A stretch of 33,519 bases of DNA from Microcaldota archaeon (GTDB lineage Archaea; Micrarchaeota; Micrarchaeia; Micrarchaeales; CABMGC01). The position numbers were made by a program, and so were the translations under genes. Below the pieces are notes generated by a model. It saw nothing but the letters and a program-made list of their open reading frames with translations, was not told the origin of the DNA and did not search any database. Numbering within the stretch: the stretch's first letter is position 1; every line of letters begins with the position of its first letter. This document shows positions 8,882 through 17,981 of this stretch, piece after piece. The stretch lies in the NCBI GenBank assembly GCA_021809925.1, contig JAJZJV010000006.1, positions 1-33,519 on the forward strand. Direction: 5' to 3'.

Positions 8882-9604
8882 TTACCTCAGCCTTGCCCCT
8901 CCATCTACTGGTATGACTGCTCCATTAATCCACTCCGATTCATCGTCCAAAAGCCATGTTATAACTCTGGCGACATCTTCTGGAGGGCATTCAATATCTC
9001 CCAATTTCCTGCTTCTTTTCCACTCTCTCCCCGGCTTAAAATCATGTCTCATTGCTTTAGGCGCTACAGCATTGACTCTGATACTTTTATCCAGAAGTTC
9101 GTATGCCAGGAGTTCTGTTGCCTTGGCGAGGCCAGCTTTTGCCGAGGCGTATACTATTTCATCTAAGCCATGTCCATATGTACCTTCTATTGAGGATACC
9201 ATGACTATGGCCGAGCCCTCTTTGAGATGCGGCAATGCTTCTTTAACTGCATATATTGGCGCCTTGAGGTTCACGCTTATCATACTCTCCATCTTCTCCT
9301 CGCTAAGACTCTTTATTGGCGTATCCGTGTAATTTCCAACAAGAATAGCAAGATGATCTATCTTTCCAAGTTTCTTTAGGGATTGATCCACAGCCTTTCT
9401 TGCTCCAGAGATAGTGGAAAGATCAGCAACAATATACTCAATTTTCCCGTATCCGGAGAGTTCTTTCTTCACCTTTTTAAGGTTGGACTCATTTCTCGCA
9501 ACAATTACTATCTCCGCACCGCTCTTAAGTAGAAAGTAGGATGTTGCTGGGCCCAATCCCAATCCAACACCCATAACAAGTACCTTTTTGCCAACAAGAT
9601 TCAT
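8882..9604 (-). CDS. Short-chain dehydrogenase/reductase (SDR)
   Basis: Rossmann 'KKVLVMGVGLGLGPATSYFLLK', 'YASAKAGLAKATELLAYEL', C-terminal 'NGAVIPVDGG'. Confidence 0.87.
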   Translation of the reverse strand: MNLVGKKVLVMGVGLGLGPATSYFLLKSGAEIVIVARNESNLKKVKKELSGYGKIEYIVADLSTISGARKAVDQSLKKLGKIDHLAILVGNYTDTPIKSLSEEKMESMISVNLKAPIYAVKEALPHLKEGSAIVMVSSIEGTYGHGLDEIVYASAKAGLAKATELLAYELLDKSIRVNAVAPKAMRHDFKPGREWKRSRKLGDIECPPEDVARVITWLLDDESEWINGAVIPVDGGARLR

Positions 9605-9644
9605 GATATCACCAAGCTTTTAAATATGAGTAAGAGAAGTTATC

Positions 9645-12023
9645 TCATTTTGTGATGTCTATTTGTATACCATTAGAAACCTCCAATGACGCCTTACCTC
9701 TCTCTATCTTCTTTATTTTCATGCTACCTTCAATATCCCGAAGCTCTCCAAGGTCGAATTCTGAGTCTATAGTGACTGATGCAAGCTCTGCATTGAGAGC
9801 CATCTTGTTATCGTGTTTCCATTTCCTTATGAATTTTATTATAGAAACTATCGACTCACCAATCTCAAGTTGTGCAGCATCAACCTTCTCTATGGATGGC
9901 CAAATGCTTACATGTATTGATTTGCTCCTCTCTTCAGGGAATGCTTCAAGAAATGCATTATTTGAAAGGAATGCTGTCTGGTATATCTCTTCCATCGCGA
10001 AAGGAATGAATGGAGCAAGCATCTTCACTACTGAAAGGAAAGATTTCATGAATGGCCTGTAGGCAGATTCGTCCCCTGAATAAATTCGGTATTTTATGAA
10101 TTCTAAGTAATCGTTAGCGAATTCCCAGAAGAACTCTTCCACCGCTTGTTTTGCTCCATGGTAATTGTACTCGTCGAATCTCTTGGTTGCTATACTCACA
10201 GCTTCGTTCATTCTCCCAAGTATCCATCTATCCACCGGATTCTCGCTGCTCTTCTTGCTAATCGATTTACAGTTCATCTCCATGAACCTTGCAACATTCC
10301 ACATCTTATTAATCAGCTTTGAGCATGCGATAAGCTCTTTCTCTTGGAATGAACTGTCTTCCCCTAAGGATGCTGAGCTTGCCCAGTATCTGATTGGGTC
10401 TGCCCCATACTTATCAATGAATCCCTCTGGCTTTATGACATTGCCCAGATGCTTATGCATTGCCTCGCCTTTTGGATCAAGGCCATGCCCCGAGATTATT
10501 ATATCCTTCCAAGGTATTGAGTTGGTGTGCAAGTATGATTTTACCACTGTTGTGAAGGCCCAGAAAGATATTATGTCATGAGCCTGCGGCCTCAGGCTCA
10601 TTGGATATATTTTATCCATGTATCTCCCATCCAGCCCCCATCTTGCGTTGATAAGCGGCGTTAGGGAAGATGTTGCCCAGGTATCCATCACATCACTCTC
10701 TGGTTCGAAGTCTGAAGAGCCGCATTTTTCACACCGGCCTGCTGGCTTATCGACAAACGGATTAACCGGAAGTGCCTTCTCATCTGCAAATCTGACTTCA
10801 TTGCATTTCCTGCAGTACCATACTGGGAAGTAAACTCCGAAGTACCTCTGTCTCGAGATCCCCCAGTCCCATTGCAGGCCACTCACCCAATTATCGAACC
10901 TGACTTTCATATGCTGTGGATACCATCTAATCTCGGATCCAAGCTCAAGAAACTTGTCCTTAAGATCAAGGTAATGTATATACCACTGATTCTTAACGAT
11001 AAACTCTATCTCAGTATCGCATCTCTCGTGCGTATTGACTGAGTGTTCTATTTTCTCCTCTCTGAGAAGAAGCTCCTTCTCCCTTAACTCACCAACAACT
11101 TTTTCCCTAGCCTCCTTTATGCCAAGCCCCTTCAGAGAACTTTCTGTTATCTTGCCCACAGGGCTTATTATTATTTTTAGATCAAGCCCATAAGCCTTGT
11201 ACCATTCTATATCTGTCTGGTCTCCGAAAGTAGAGCACATGACAATCCCGCTGCCCTTGTTGGGATCTACTCTGGAATCGCCGATTATCTTCACCTCCTG
11301 TCCGAAAATTGGCACTTTCACAGATCTTCCTATCAATTCCTTGTTTTTCCCGTCTTCCGGATTTACAAATATTGCAACGCATGCAGGTATAAGTTCGGGT
11401 CTTGTTGTTGCTATAACTATGCCTTCATCAAACTTGACAAATACCATCTTGCTTGGCAGGGTCTTGTCTGCAAGCTCCATCTGTGAGACAGTGGTCTTGC
11501 ATTTCGGGCAGTAAAGGACTGGTGCTTCTTTCTTGTATACTCTTCCCATTCTGTTAAGTTCAAGAAATGACTTCTGTGATATCTTCTGCACATCGGAGCT
11601 TATAGTCTGGTATGTCAAGGACCAGTCAACAGAGAGTCCAAGCCTTTTCCACAACTCAACATACTTTTTATTGTATATCTCTATCTCGCTCCTAACGATC
11701 TCTGTGAATCGTTCCCTTTCCATGCTTTCTGCTCTCTTCCCTATTTTCTTCTCAATCAAGAGTTCGGTAGGAAGCCCGTTATTGTCCAGTCCGAAGGGAT
11801 AAAAGACTTCGAAACCTTTCATTCTCTTATATCTCGCAACAAATTCTGCCTGTGAATATGAAAAGACATGACCCATATGAATATCTCCAGAAACGGTGGG
11901 GGGTGGGGTATCTATGGAGTAAACTTCTTTTTTGCTATCGGGACTGAATGCAAAGAAAGCATTCTCTTCCCAAAATCTCATTATCTTTTCTTCCACAATT
12001 TTCGAGTCGTACTTTGGCTCCAT
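9645..12023 (-). CDS. valS: Valyl-tRNA synthetase
   Basis: 'PPPTVSGDIHMGHVFSYSQAEFVARYKRMKGFEVFYPFG' (HIGH-type), editing-domain 'IATTRPELIPACVAIFVNPED', 'GISRQRYFG', 'YGADPIRYWAS'. Confidence 0.93.
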   Translation of the reverse strand: MEPKYDSKIVEEKIMRFWEENAFFAFSPDSKKEVYSIDTPPPTVSGDIHMGHVFSYSQAEFVARYKRMKGFEVFYPFGLDNNGLPTELLIEKKIGKRAESMERERFTEIVRSEIEIYNKKYVELWKRLGLSVDWSLTYQTISSDVQKISQKSFLELNRMGRVYKKEAPVLYCPKCKTTVSQMELADKTLPSKMVFVKFDEGIVIATTRPELIPACVAIFVNPEDGKNKELIGRSVKVPIFGQEVKIIGDSRVDPNKGSGIVMCSTFGDQTDIEWYKAYGLDLKIIISPVGKITESSLKGLGIKEAREKVVGELREKELLLREEKIEHSVNTHERCDTEIEFIVKNQWYIHYLDLKDKFLELGSEIRWYPQHMKVRFDNWVSGLQWDWGISRQRYFGVYFPVWYCRKCNEVRFADEKALPVNPFVDKPAGRCEKCGSSDFEPESDVMDTWATSSLTPLINARWGLDGRYMDKIYPMSLRPQAHDIISFWAFTTVVKSYLHTNSIPWKDIIISGHGLDPKGEAMHKHLGNVIKPEGFIDKYGADPIRYWASSASLGEDSSFQEKELIACSKLINKMWNVARFMEMNCKSISKKSSENPVDRWILGRMNEAVSIATKRFDEYNYHGAKQAVEEFFWEFANDYLEFIKYRIYSGDESAYRPFMKSFLSVVKMLAPFIPFAMEEIYQTAFLSNNAFLEAFPEERSKSIHVSIWPSIEKVDAAQLEIGESIVSIIKFIRKWKHDNKMALNAELASVTIDSEFDLGELRDIEGSMKIKKIERGKASLEVSNGIQIDITK

Positions 12024-12221
12024 GATAATTACCAGCGAGCATAGAAAATGGTGATATCAACATCAAAATAGTTATAAACCTTCTTGATGAATACTATACA
12101 TGTGTTGATAAATGCCAAGCATATATTAGATTAAAGGCAAAGAATATAAAGCTTGATTTACCAATATGTAATGCGGGCTTATTTTGTACCGTATTTATAA
12201 TCGATAAACCTTAGTGGTCAA

Positions 12222-12680
12222 ATGGCAAGAATGCATACAGGAAGACATGGAAAGTCAAAATCAAGGAAGCCAAAGGCTGACCTTGCTACGATACCTGAAA
12301 ACTTCAACAAGGAAGAAGTGGGAGAGATAGCTGTAAATTATGCTAAACAAGGAATACCACAGCCAATGATAGGACAGCTTCTGAAGGAGAAGCATAATGT
12401 GCCTTACATAAAACATGCAATGGGGCAGAGGCTTGGCCAGGTCCTTGAAAGCAAAGGCCTTACTCAGGAATTTCCTCAGGATCTTGTAGATCTGATGAGA
12501 AGGGCAATTAGGATGAGAAAGCACATCGGAAAGAACCACAACGATTCAAGCAACAAGCGCATACTCAACAATACTGAGTCAAAGATCTGGAAGCTTACAA
12601 AATATTACAAGAGCAGGGGCGTCCTTCCAAAGGACTGGAAATACGAGCCTGAAAAGGTCGAACTTATTATAAAGAGCTGA
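12222..12680 (+). CDS. rpsO: 30S ribosomal protein S15 (archaeal uS15)
   Basis: 'MARMHTGRHGKSKSRKP' N-terminus and 'KHIGKNHNDSSNKRILNNTESKIWKLTKYYK'. Confidence 0.93.
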   Translation: MARMHTGRHGKSKSRKPKADLATIPENFNKEEVGEIAVNYAKQGIPQPMIGQLLKEKHNVPYIKHAMGQRLGQVLESKGLTQEFPQDLVDLMRRAIRMRKHIGKNHNDSSNKRILNNTESKIWKLTKYYKSRGVLPKDWKYEPEKVELIIKS

Positions 12681-12685
12681 TATCG

Positions 12686-13270
12686 ATGGCATTGCAAAAG
12701 AGCGTAGAAAAGTGGAAAAGCAAAAATTGGTTTGATGTATATGCGCCCAAGATATTCGGCGACATTGTTATAGGGGAGATACCTGCGGCAGATGAAAAGA
12801 AAATTCTCGGGAGGAGGATAAAAGTAAGCCTTTCATGGATCACCCACAAGCCAGAGCATTCCTTTCTTGTAATAGGGCTGAAAGTAAACGATTCAAAAGG
12901 CAATGTGGCACATACAACGATAAATTACCTTGAGCAGACTTACAGCTATGTGCATTCATTAGTGAAGAGGCACGGAAGCGTAATATATACGATTGACAAT
13001 GTCAGGGACAAGGATAACAATAATTTGGTTGTGAAGCTGATACTCGTTTCAAGGGGCAAGATAACAACTACAAAGAAGACAGCCATAAGGAAAGAGATCT
13101 CTTCCCTCCTCAAGGGGCTAGTGGCAGGCATGAGCAAAGAAGATCTCATAACTTCCGTAATAGAAAATAAGCTTCAGAACGAGAGCAGGAACAAGATCAA
13201 GAACATCGCATTCATCAACAAGCTCGAAGTTAAGAAAATAGAGTTTGAGACTAAGGGCAATAACTCTTGA
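12686..13270 (+). CDS. rps3ae: 30S ribosomal protein S3Ae (eS1)
   Basis: 'KWKSKNWFDVYAPKIFGDIVIGEIPAADEKKILGRRIKVSL' typical eS1 N-terminus; adjacent to uS15. Confidence 0.92.
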   Translation: MALQKSVEKWKSKNWFDVYAPKIFGDIVIGEIPAADEKKILGRRIKVSLSWITHKPEHSFLVIGLKVNDSKGNVAHTTINYLEQTYSYVHSLVKRHGSVIYTIDNVRDKDNNNLVVKLILVSRGKITTTKKTAIRKEISSLLKGLVAGMSKEDLITSVIENKLQNESRNKIKNIAFINKLEVKKIEFETKGNNS

Positions 13271-13340
13271 ATTATTGCTTGATGGTTTATTCCATCAACT
13301 AATCCTTCTGAATTGGGATATGGGTTAGTTCTTGATTTAA

Positions 13341-13388
13341 CAACGTGAGCGGGAAATCCCACGCCATTCACGGGTGGGAGGATGTCAC
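13341..13388 (+). repeat. Solo IS200/IS605-type palindromic terminal sequence, copy A
   Basis: caacgtgagcgggaaatcccacgccattcacgggtgggaggatgtcac; near-identical copy at 32731-32781 and inverse copies near 28737 and 29034. Confidence 0.7.
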
Positions 13389-13548
13389 ATTTAAAAGGAA
13401 AAGGGAGTCCTCAGAAGGTGTGTGGGGATAATACGGTTGGATTGGGATATCGTATTTAAAACAAGTCTTCCTCGGACCCCTTTGAATTTAATTTGTCCAA
13501 GCTTATATTTATATATAATCTGGTTGCAGTTGCATTTTTTACGCAATA

Positions 13549-13568
13549 ATATGCCAATTATGGCATAT
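13549..13568. promoter_or_regulatory. 20-bp perfect palindrome, candidate operator of the Lrp-like gene
   Basis: ATATGCCA-ATTA-TGGCATAT, about 53 bp before the start at 13621. Confidence 0.5.
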
Positions 13569-13620
13569 ATTTTAATATTTGTTCCAGATAAAAGGATATT
13601 GCTATTGAGAACAAGGAATA

Positions 13621-14775
13621 ATGATGTTGAAAGATGATGTTGAAAGGAAGATCCTCACCACGTTGAGTATGAATAGTAGGGCAACCCTTAAATTCATCGG
13701 CAGCCAGATAGGGCTGAGCAAGCACCCTACATTCAGGAAAGTCAAGAAAGTTGAAGAAAAATACAAGATAAATTATATTGCAGAACTTGATATCAACAAG
13801 CTGGGGTTCCTGAAGTTCCTTATATTAGTGAAGTTTACCGGAAAGATACCTCCACAAAAAGATATAGCAGAAGCAGCAAGGAAGGAGCCAAGGATTCAGC
13901 TCGGACTGCTTCTCAATGGAGGTCAATATGATCTGCTTTTATATGCATTGGCAGAGACAGACGGTGTGATAAGCAAGATAAGGCTCAATCTCATACGTGA
14001 TCCACTCTTGATAAATTATCCTGCAGAATGGTACGTGAGCCCATTCGACGAAACATACAATTTTATCCCATTAACAGATCAGTTTGTCGAGTCGCTAAGG
14101 GGGCGCATAATGGAGCGGATCGAGATAGGCAAGCAAACCCAAGGCAAAGAGAAACGAATATTGATGCGGGAATTCGCAGTGCTCAAAGAGATCAATAAGA
14201 ATGCCAACATAGATTTTGTGAATATAGATAAGAAGTACGGTTTTGACAGAGGAAGGTCACAGTACTCCTTCTACAAGCTTCTTGACAAAGGACTGATCAA
14301 GAGAACAACAATAACGATGCACGACCTTCCGATAAAGTATTCTGCGTTGATAATAGGAAAGATTACAAATTACAAGGCATTCGAAGAGGAAAGGCCAAGG
14401 CTACTTCACCATATAATTAGGGATTCCAACTCAGCAACAAATAGATATGCACTTACTGGTGACATAACAATACCTTTCAGCATACTTTTCTTCATGCCAT
14501 CAATCAAAACTGGAGACATCGATGAAGTTCTGGAAGATCTGAACACCCTTCCAGGGATTGAATTTACGACATCTATAATAACAAATACACTTATAGGCGA
14601 GTTCTGTTATAGGCTATTTGACAATGCTTATTCGATACAGTCTGATGTCCTTGAATATATGTACAAGGAAAAGGCTCAAAAGAAGATAGAATATTATGGC
14701 AGAGAAAAGAAAGTGAAGAAAGAGAATGTATTCATCGAACTGCCAAACAAATCAAGACGTAAAATAAAAGAGTAA
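13621..14775 (+). CDS. Lrp/AsnC-type winged-HTH transcriptional regulator
   Basis: 'DDVERKILTTLSMNSRATLKFIGSQIGLSKHPTFRKVKKVEEKYKI' AsnC-type HTH; a second HTH-like segment follows at 'FAVLKEINKNANIDF'. Confidence 0.72.
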   Translation: MMLKDDVERKILTTLSMNSRATLKFIGSQIGLSKHPTFRKVKKVEEKYKINYIAELDINKLGFLKFLILVKFTGKIPPQKDIAEAARKEPRIQLGLLLNGGQYDLLLYALAETDGVISKIRLNLIRDPLLINYPAEWYVSPFDETYNFIPLTDQFVESLRGRIMERIEIGKQTQGKEKRILMREFAVLKEINKNANIDFVNIDKKYGFDRGRSQYSFYKLLDKGLIKRTTITMHDLPIKYSALIIGKITNYKAFEEERPRLLHHIIRDSNSATNRYALTGDITIPFSILFFMPSIKTGDIDEVLEDLNTLPGIEFTTSIITNTLIGEFCYRLFDNAYSIQSDVLEYMYKEKAQKKIEYYGREKKVKKENVFIELPNKSRRKIKE

Positions 14776-14995
14776 ACTGTTATAGCAAGCAACAGTCCCA
14801 TCGCTGCTATTATTTTTACGGCGGATAGCCTCCCGAATATTTCATCCTATTACCCAATATTATAAAGATAGACAACTATTTAAACCTTAACCAAGCCCGT
14901 TTTTTAGGAACTTGACAAATTAAGAATCTTTCCGTTAAATTATACTTGGGAGGTTTTCTCCCTCTTTTTTATCGTCGGAAATCGGTAGTGCAGAG

Positions 14996-15043
14996 TCTCC
15001 TGGAGGCCGATGCGGCGAGCGCATCGGTCGCCTTGCCAGGAGA
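14996..15043 (+). promoter_or_regulatory. 5'-UTR hairpin sequestering the transposase Shine-Dalgarno
   Basis: TCTCCTGG/CCAGGAGA, GGC/GCC and CGATGCG/CGCATCG stems; GGAGA lies in the 3' stem just before ATG 15052. Confidence 0.65.
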
Positions 15044-15051
15044 ACGAAAAC

Positions 15052-15885
15052 ATGAAAATAAGATACCAGAGGTTTGCGCTGCAACGCGCGTAATCGTGCA
15101 GCACTACGGGCATACGAAAAAGTTTGCCAACATATCGTCGCATTAGTGATACAGATGGATGAATTGACGGATGTAGAACTCATTGATCTCGCTGGTACGA
15201 AAATTGGAAGAATAATCGGTTACAAGAAAAGGCCAGATTATTCTATCTTCTCTAAGGTCAGAGAACGCGCAGAACCTGAAATATTCGAAGAACTGAACAA
15301 CTGGATTCTACAGAACAGGCTTAACGGAAGGCGAATACGGCTAATTGCACAGGATAGTACTGATGTGCCTGCATTTTCGCGCAAGGATAAGTATGCGAGA
15401 ACTGGACATAGGACCCCATCAAAGAGGGAAGAGGAAGATGCAGATGGAAGGGCCAACGACATGTTCTTTGGTTACAAATTGCATATGATTTGTGATGCAG
15501 AAACTGAAATCCCTGTAAGTTTCTACGTTGCACCTGGAAACAGGCATGATTCTGTCTTCTTCGCCAGATTATTTGACGATTTAAATCAGAGATTTTGTAT
15601 TGCACATGGTGCGAAGTATCTTGCAGATTTTGCCTTTGACGCAACCCACATATAGAACTTCATGAGAATGGAGTAAAAGCAGCAATCTCCGCCAACGGAA
15701 GAGGGCATAGAAAGTCAGAGGTTCCAAAGGATCCGGAATATAAGAAAAGATGGGCAATTGAGAGGATCTTCTCAATGTTAAAAGAGGTTTTCGGACTTGC
15801 AAAGAACAGAGTAATCGGGATGAAAAAGGTAGCGATACACATCCATTCTTGCATTATTGCATATCTGGCCAGTTATCTGATGTGA
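15052..15885 (+). pseudogene. Frameshifted DDE transposase
   Basis: Frame 1 MKIRYQRFALQR; then frame 2 (ORF 15074-15655) with 'IAQDSTDVPAF' and 'YLADFAFDATHI'; then frame 1 'ELHENGVKAAISANGRGHRK...KKRWAIERIFSMLKEVFGLAKNRVIG...'. Confidence 0.75.
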
Positions 15886-16041
15886 TCAATTATGCATCTT
15901 GACGATGGTGGCCTTATGTAAATGTCAACTTCCTAGTTACGTATCACAAAAACATAAATAATGGTTAAGCTATACAAATGCATAAACAGTGCGACCATAG
16001 CTTTAAAATATGTTTACGTATGGATATATTGAGGTACCCAG

Positions 16042-16560
16042 ATGGTAACTATACACAACGCAAATGCCAAGGATCTGGATGCAGTTAATAGTATCTATGC
16101 AGAAGCATATACAGAGGTAAAATCTGATCCCATGTTTGGAGATTACCTCTATATAAAAAAGCCAGATAGAAAATCCAACGATGTGCTTAAAAAGCGAATA
16201 TATGCTGACATTAAAAAGGGCAATTGCATATTCAACATAGCTGAAGAAAACGGAAAGAAGGTGGGTTTTTGCTTCGTAACAAGAAAGATAGCAGGCTCCG
16301 AGCTCTCCCATGTGGGCATACTTGGTGTTCGTGTCCTTAAGGATTGGAGAGGACTTGGCATAGGAAGTGATCTCATATCCAAGACTCTCAACGATGCAAA
16401 AGGCAGGTTCGAGATAATAGAGATATATGTCCTTGGTTTCAACACAGGGGCAAAAAGGCTGTATCGCCGCTTAGGATTCAAGAGATGGGGGATTGCCCGA
16501 AGATACATGAAGAGAAATGGTAAGTATTACAATCTTGAATATATGTACCTTGACTTATGA
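16042..16560 (+). CDS. GNAT family N-acetyltransferase
   Basis: 'GILGVRVLKDWRGLGIGSDLISKTL' acetyl-CoA motif and 'VLGFNTGAKRLYRRLGFKRWG'. Confidence 0.9.
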   Translation: MVTIHNANAKDLDAVNSIYAEAYTEVKSDPMFGDYLYIKKPDRKSNDVLKKRIYADIKKGNCIFNIAEENGKKVGFCFVTRKIAGSELSHVGILGVRVLKDWRGLGIGSDLISKTLNDAKGRFEIIEIYVLGFNTGAKRLYRRLGFKRWGIARRYMKRNGKYYNLEYMYLDL

Positions 16561-16914
16561 TTCTTCCCTTATCTTCTCATTTATGACTTTCTCTAGAACA
16601 ACAGCGTTGTTGTGTTCCTGATCGTTTGAGGAATACACAAACGTTACGTCCGATGCCTTAACTATGTTTATGAGCTTATTCAGGGATTCATTCCTTTCAA
16701 GCTCTTTCCTGTATCTCTTCTCAAATTCCGGCCATTTCTTGATATCATGTGCAAACCATGTCCTCAGCTTATCGCTTGGCGCTATTTCCTTCATCCAGAT
16801 ATCTATGTTTGCAGTGCTCCTCTTGACTCCTCTTGGCCAGAGCCTGTCAACAAGAATCCTTCTTCCATCAGTCATCTCTGTCTTATCGTAAATCCTCTTA
16901 ATGCCGAGGAGCAT
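16555..16914 (-). CDS. DUF488 family protein (YeaO-like)
   Basis: 'IKRIYDKTEMTDGRRILVDRLWPRGVKRSTANIDIWMKEIAPSDKLRTWFAHD' hallmark of the family. Confidence 0.88.
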   Translation of the reverse strand: MLLGIKRIYDKTEMTDGRRILVDRLWPRGVKRSTANIDIWMKEIAPSDKLRTWFAHDIKKWPEFEKRYRKELERNESLNKLINIVKASDVTFVYSSNDQEHNNAVVLEKVINEKIREES

Positions 16915-16999
16915 AAAAGCACCAATCTTATCATATGCTGCATATCTTTAAAAAGTTTACCTCGAAAGATCCAGAACTTCGGAAAAATGCCAGCAGATT

Positions 17000-17401
17000 C
17001 TACTTTTCTTCTCTTTTTATTGCCTCAAGCATCTCTTTGGCTACCACTGTACCTGAGCGTTCACAGATCATTCTAACCTTTTCAAGAACAAGTCTTCCTT
17101 CCTTGCGCCCATCTCCTAACAAGTGTAGCCCGCTCGACTTATACCAGACAGCTCCTAGAAGAGGAAAACCTTCTGTATAATTTTTCCTTCCCTCTCTGTA
17201 TTCTAAGAATGCAGCAGAAAGGCGCAATCTTTTTGCGGCTTTAGGAAGGTCTAACTGATCCATCGCTGTTGCAGCATCAAGCATCTTAAACGCAGCTTCT
17301 CCAAACTTACGATTCCTTCTTGCATCGAAGGCCGAGATCTGCAGAGCATTGACCCTTCTTATCTTTATGTCGCGTTCAATGCTACTCATACAATCACTCA
17401 A
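17000..17401 (-). CDS. Hypothetical alpha-helical (TPR-like) protein
   Basis: ORF overlapping the upstream pentapeptide gene by 8 nt in the same orientation; helical Ala-rich composition. Confidence 0.6.
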   Translation of the reverse strand: MSDCMSSIERDIKIRRVNALQISAFDARRNRKFGEAAFKMLDAATAMDQLDLPKAAKRLRLSAAFLEYREGRKNYTEGFPLLGAVWYKSSGLHLLGDGRKEGRLVLEKVRMICERSGTVVAKEMLEAIKREEK

Positions 17402-17981
17402 ATGCCAATGAATCCATTAACTTTAATCCCTTCATTACAACTGCAGCCTGCCCTGGAGCTGCATTTGTCCTGAAGAATACTGCAGACTCGATCCCAGAAA
17501 GGCTGCTCATGTTGGCCCCTCTGATATCACTGAATGCGAATGTCGATCCTGCCACATTGGAAAAGGAAAGATCTGATCCCCTGAGGGAAATTCCTGTAAA
17601 GTCTAAATCTGTCAAAGACATGAATGTAAGATCCATATTCTCCAGATTGTCCTTCCTCGCAGCTCTTCTGATAACTTCTTCAAAACTTACTTTACTGAGA
17701 GGAATCTTCTCATCTCTCCACATTGTGTCTATCTCAAGTGCACGTTCCCTATATGCCCTCATTGCTTTCCTAATTGCTCTCTTCTGGTCATCTCTTGCAA
17801 CTACTTTGAACAGGAAGGCATGCTCTACACCAACAAGTTTCTGGTTTATTCCACTGATATCTGCAAAAATAAGCCTAGAGCCATACAAATTCACGATACC
17901 ATTGCTCTCTCCGACAATCCTTGTCCTTAAAATTTGGGTTTTATTTGTGGCGACTTCCATTGTATGCACCAGCAACATCAA
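17394..17981 (-). CDS. Pentapeptide-repeat protein
   Basis: 'LENMDLTFMSLTDLDFTGISLRGSDLSFSNVAGSTFAFSDIRGANMSSL' A(D/N)LXX-type repeats. Confidence 0.75.
   Translation of the reverse strand: MMLLVHTMEVATNKTQILRTRIVGESNGIVNLYGSRLIFADISGINQKLVGVEHAFLFKVVARDDQKRAIRKAMRAYRERALEIDTMWRDEKIPLSKVSFEEVIRRAARKDNLENMDLTFMSLTDLDFTGISLRGSDLSFSNVAGSTFAFSDIRGANMSSLSGIESAVFFRTNAAPGQAAVVMKGLKLMDSLAFE

Larger units (their letters stand above)
14905..15935 (+). mobile_element. Insertion sequence of about 1.03 kb with DDE transposase (IS4/IS5-like)
   Basis: Terminal inverted repeats TAGGAACTTGACA (14905-14917) and TGTCAACTTCCTA (15923-15935), 12/13 match; TA flanks both ends. Confidence 0.75.

Noticed and set aside
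9652-11802. Multiple + strand ORFs opposite valS
   Set aside because: Antisense to a clearly conserved synthetase.
13422-13637. 71-aa + ORF
   Set aside because: Covers the promoter/palindrome of the Lrp-like gene and has no coding features.
14935-15854. Minus-strand ORFs across the IS
   Set aside because: Antisense to the transposase; explained by the IS coding strand.
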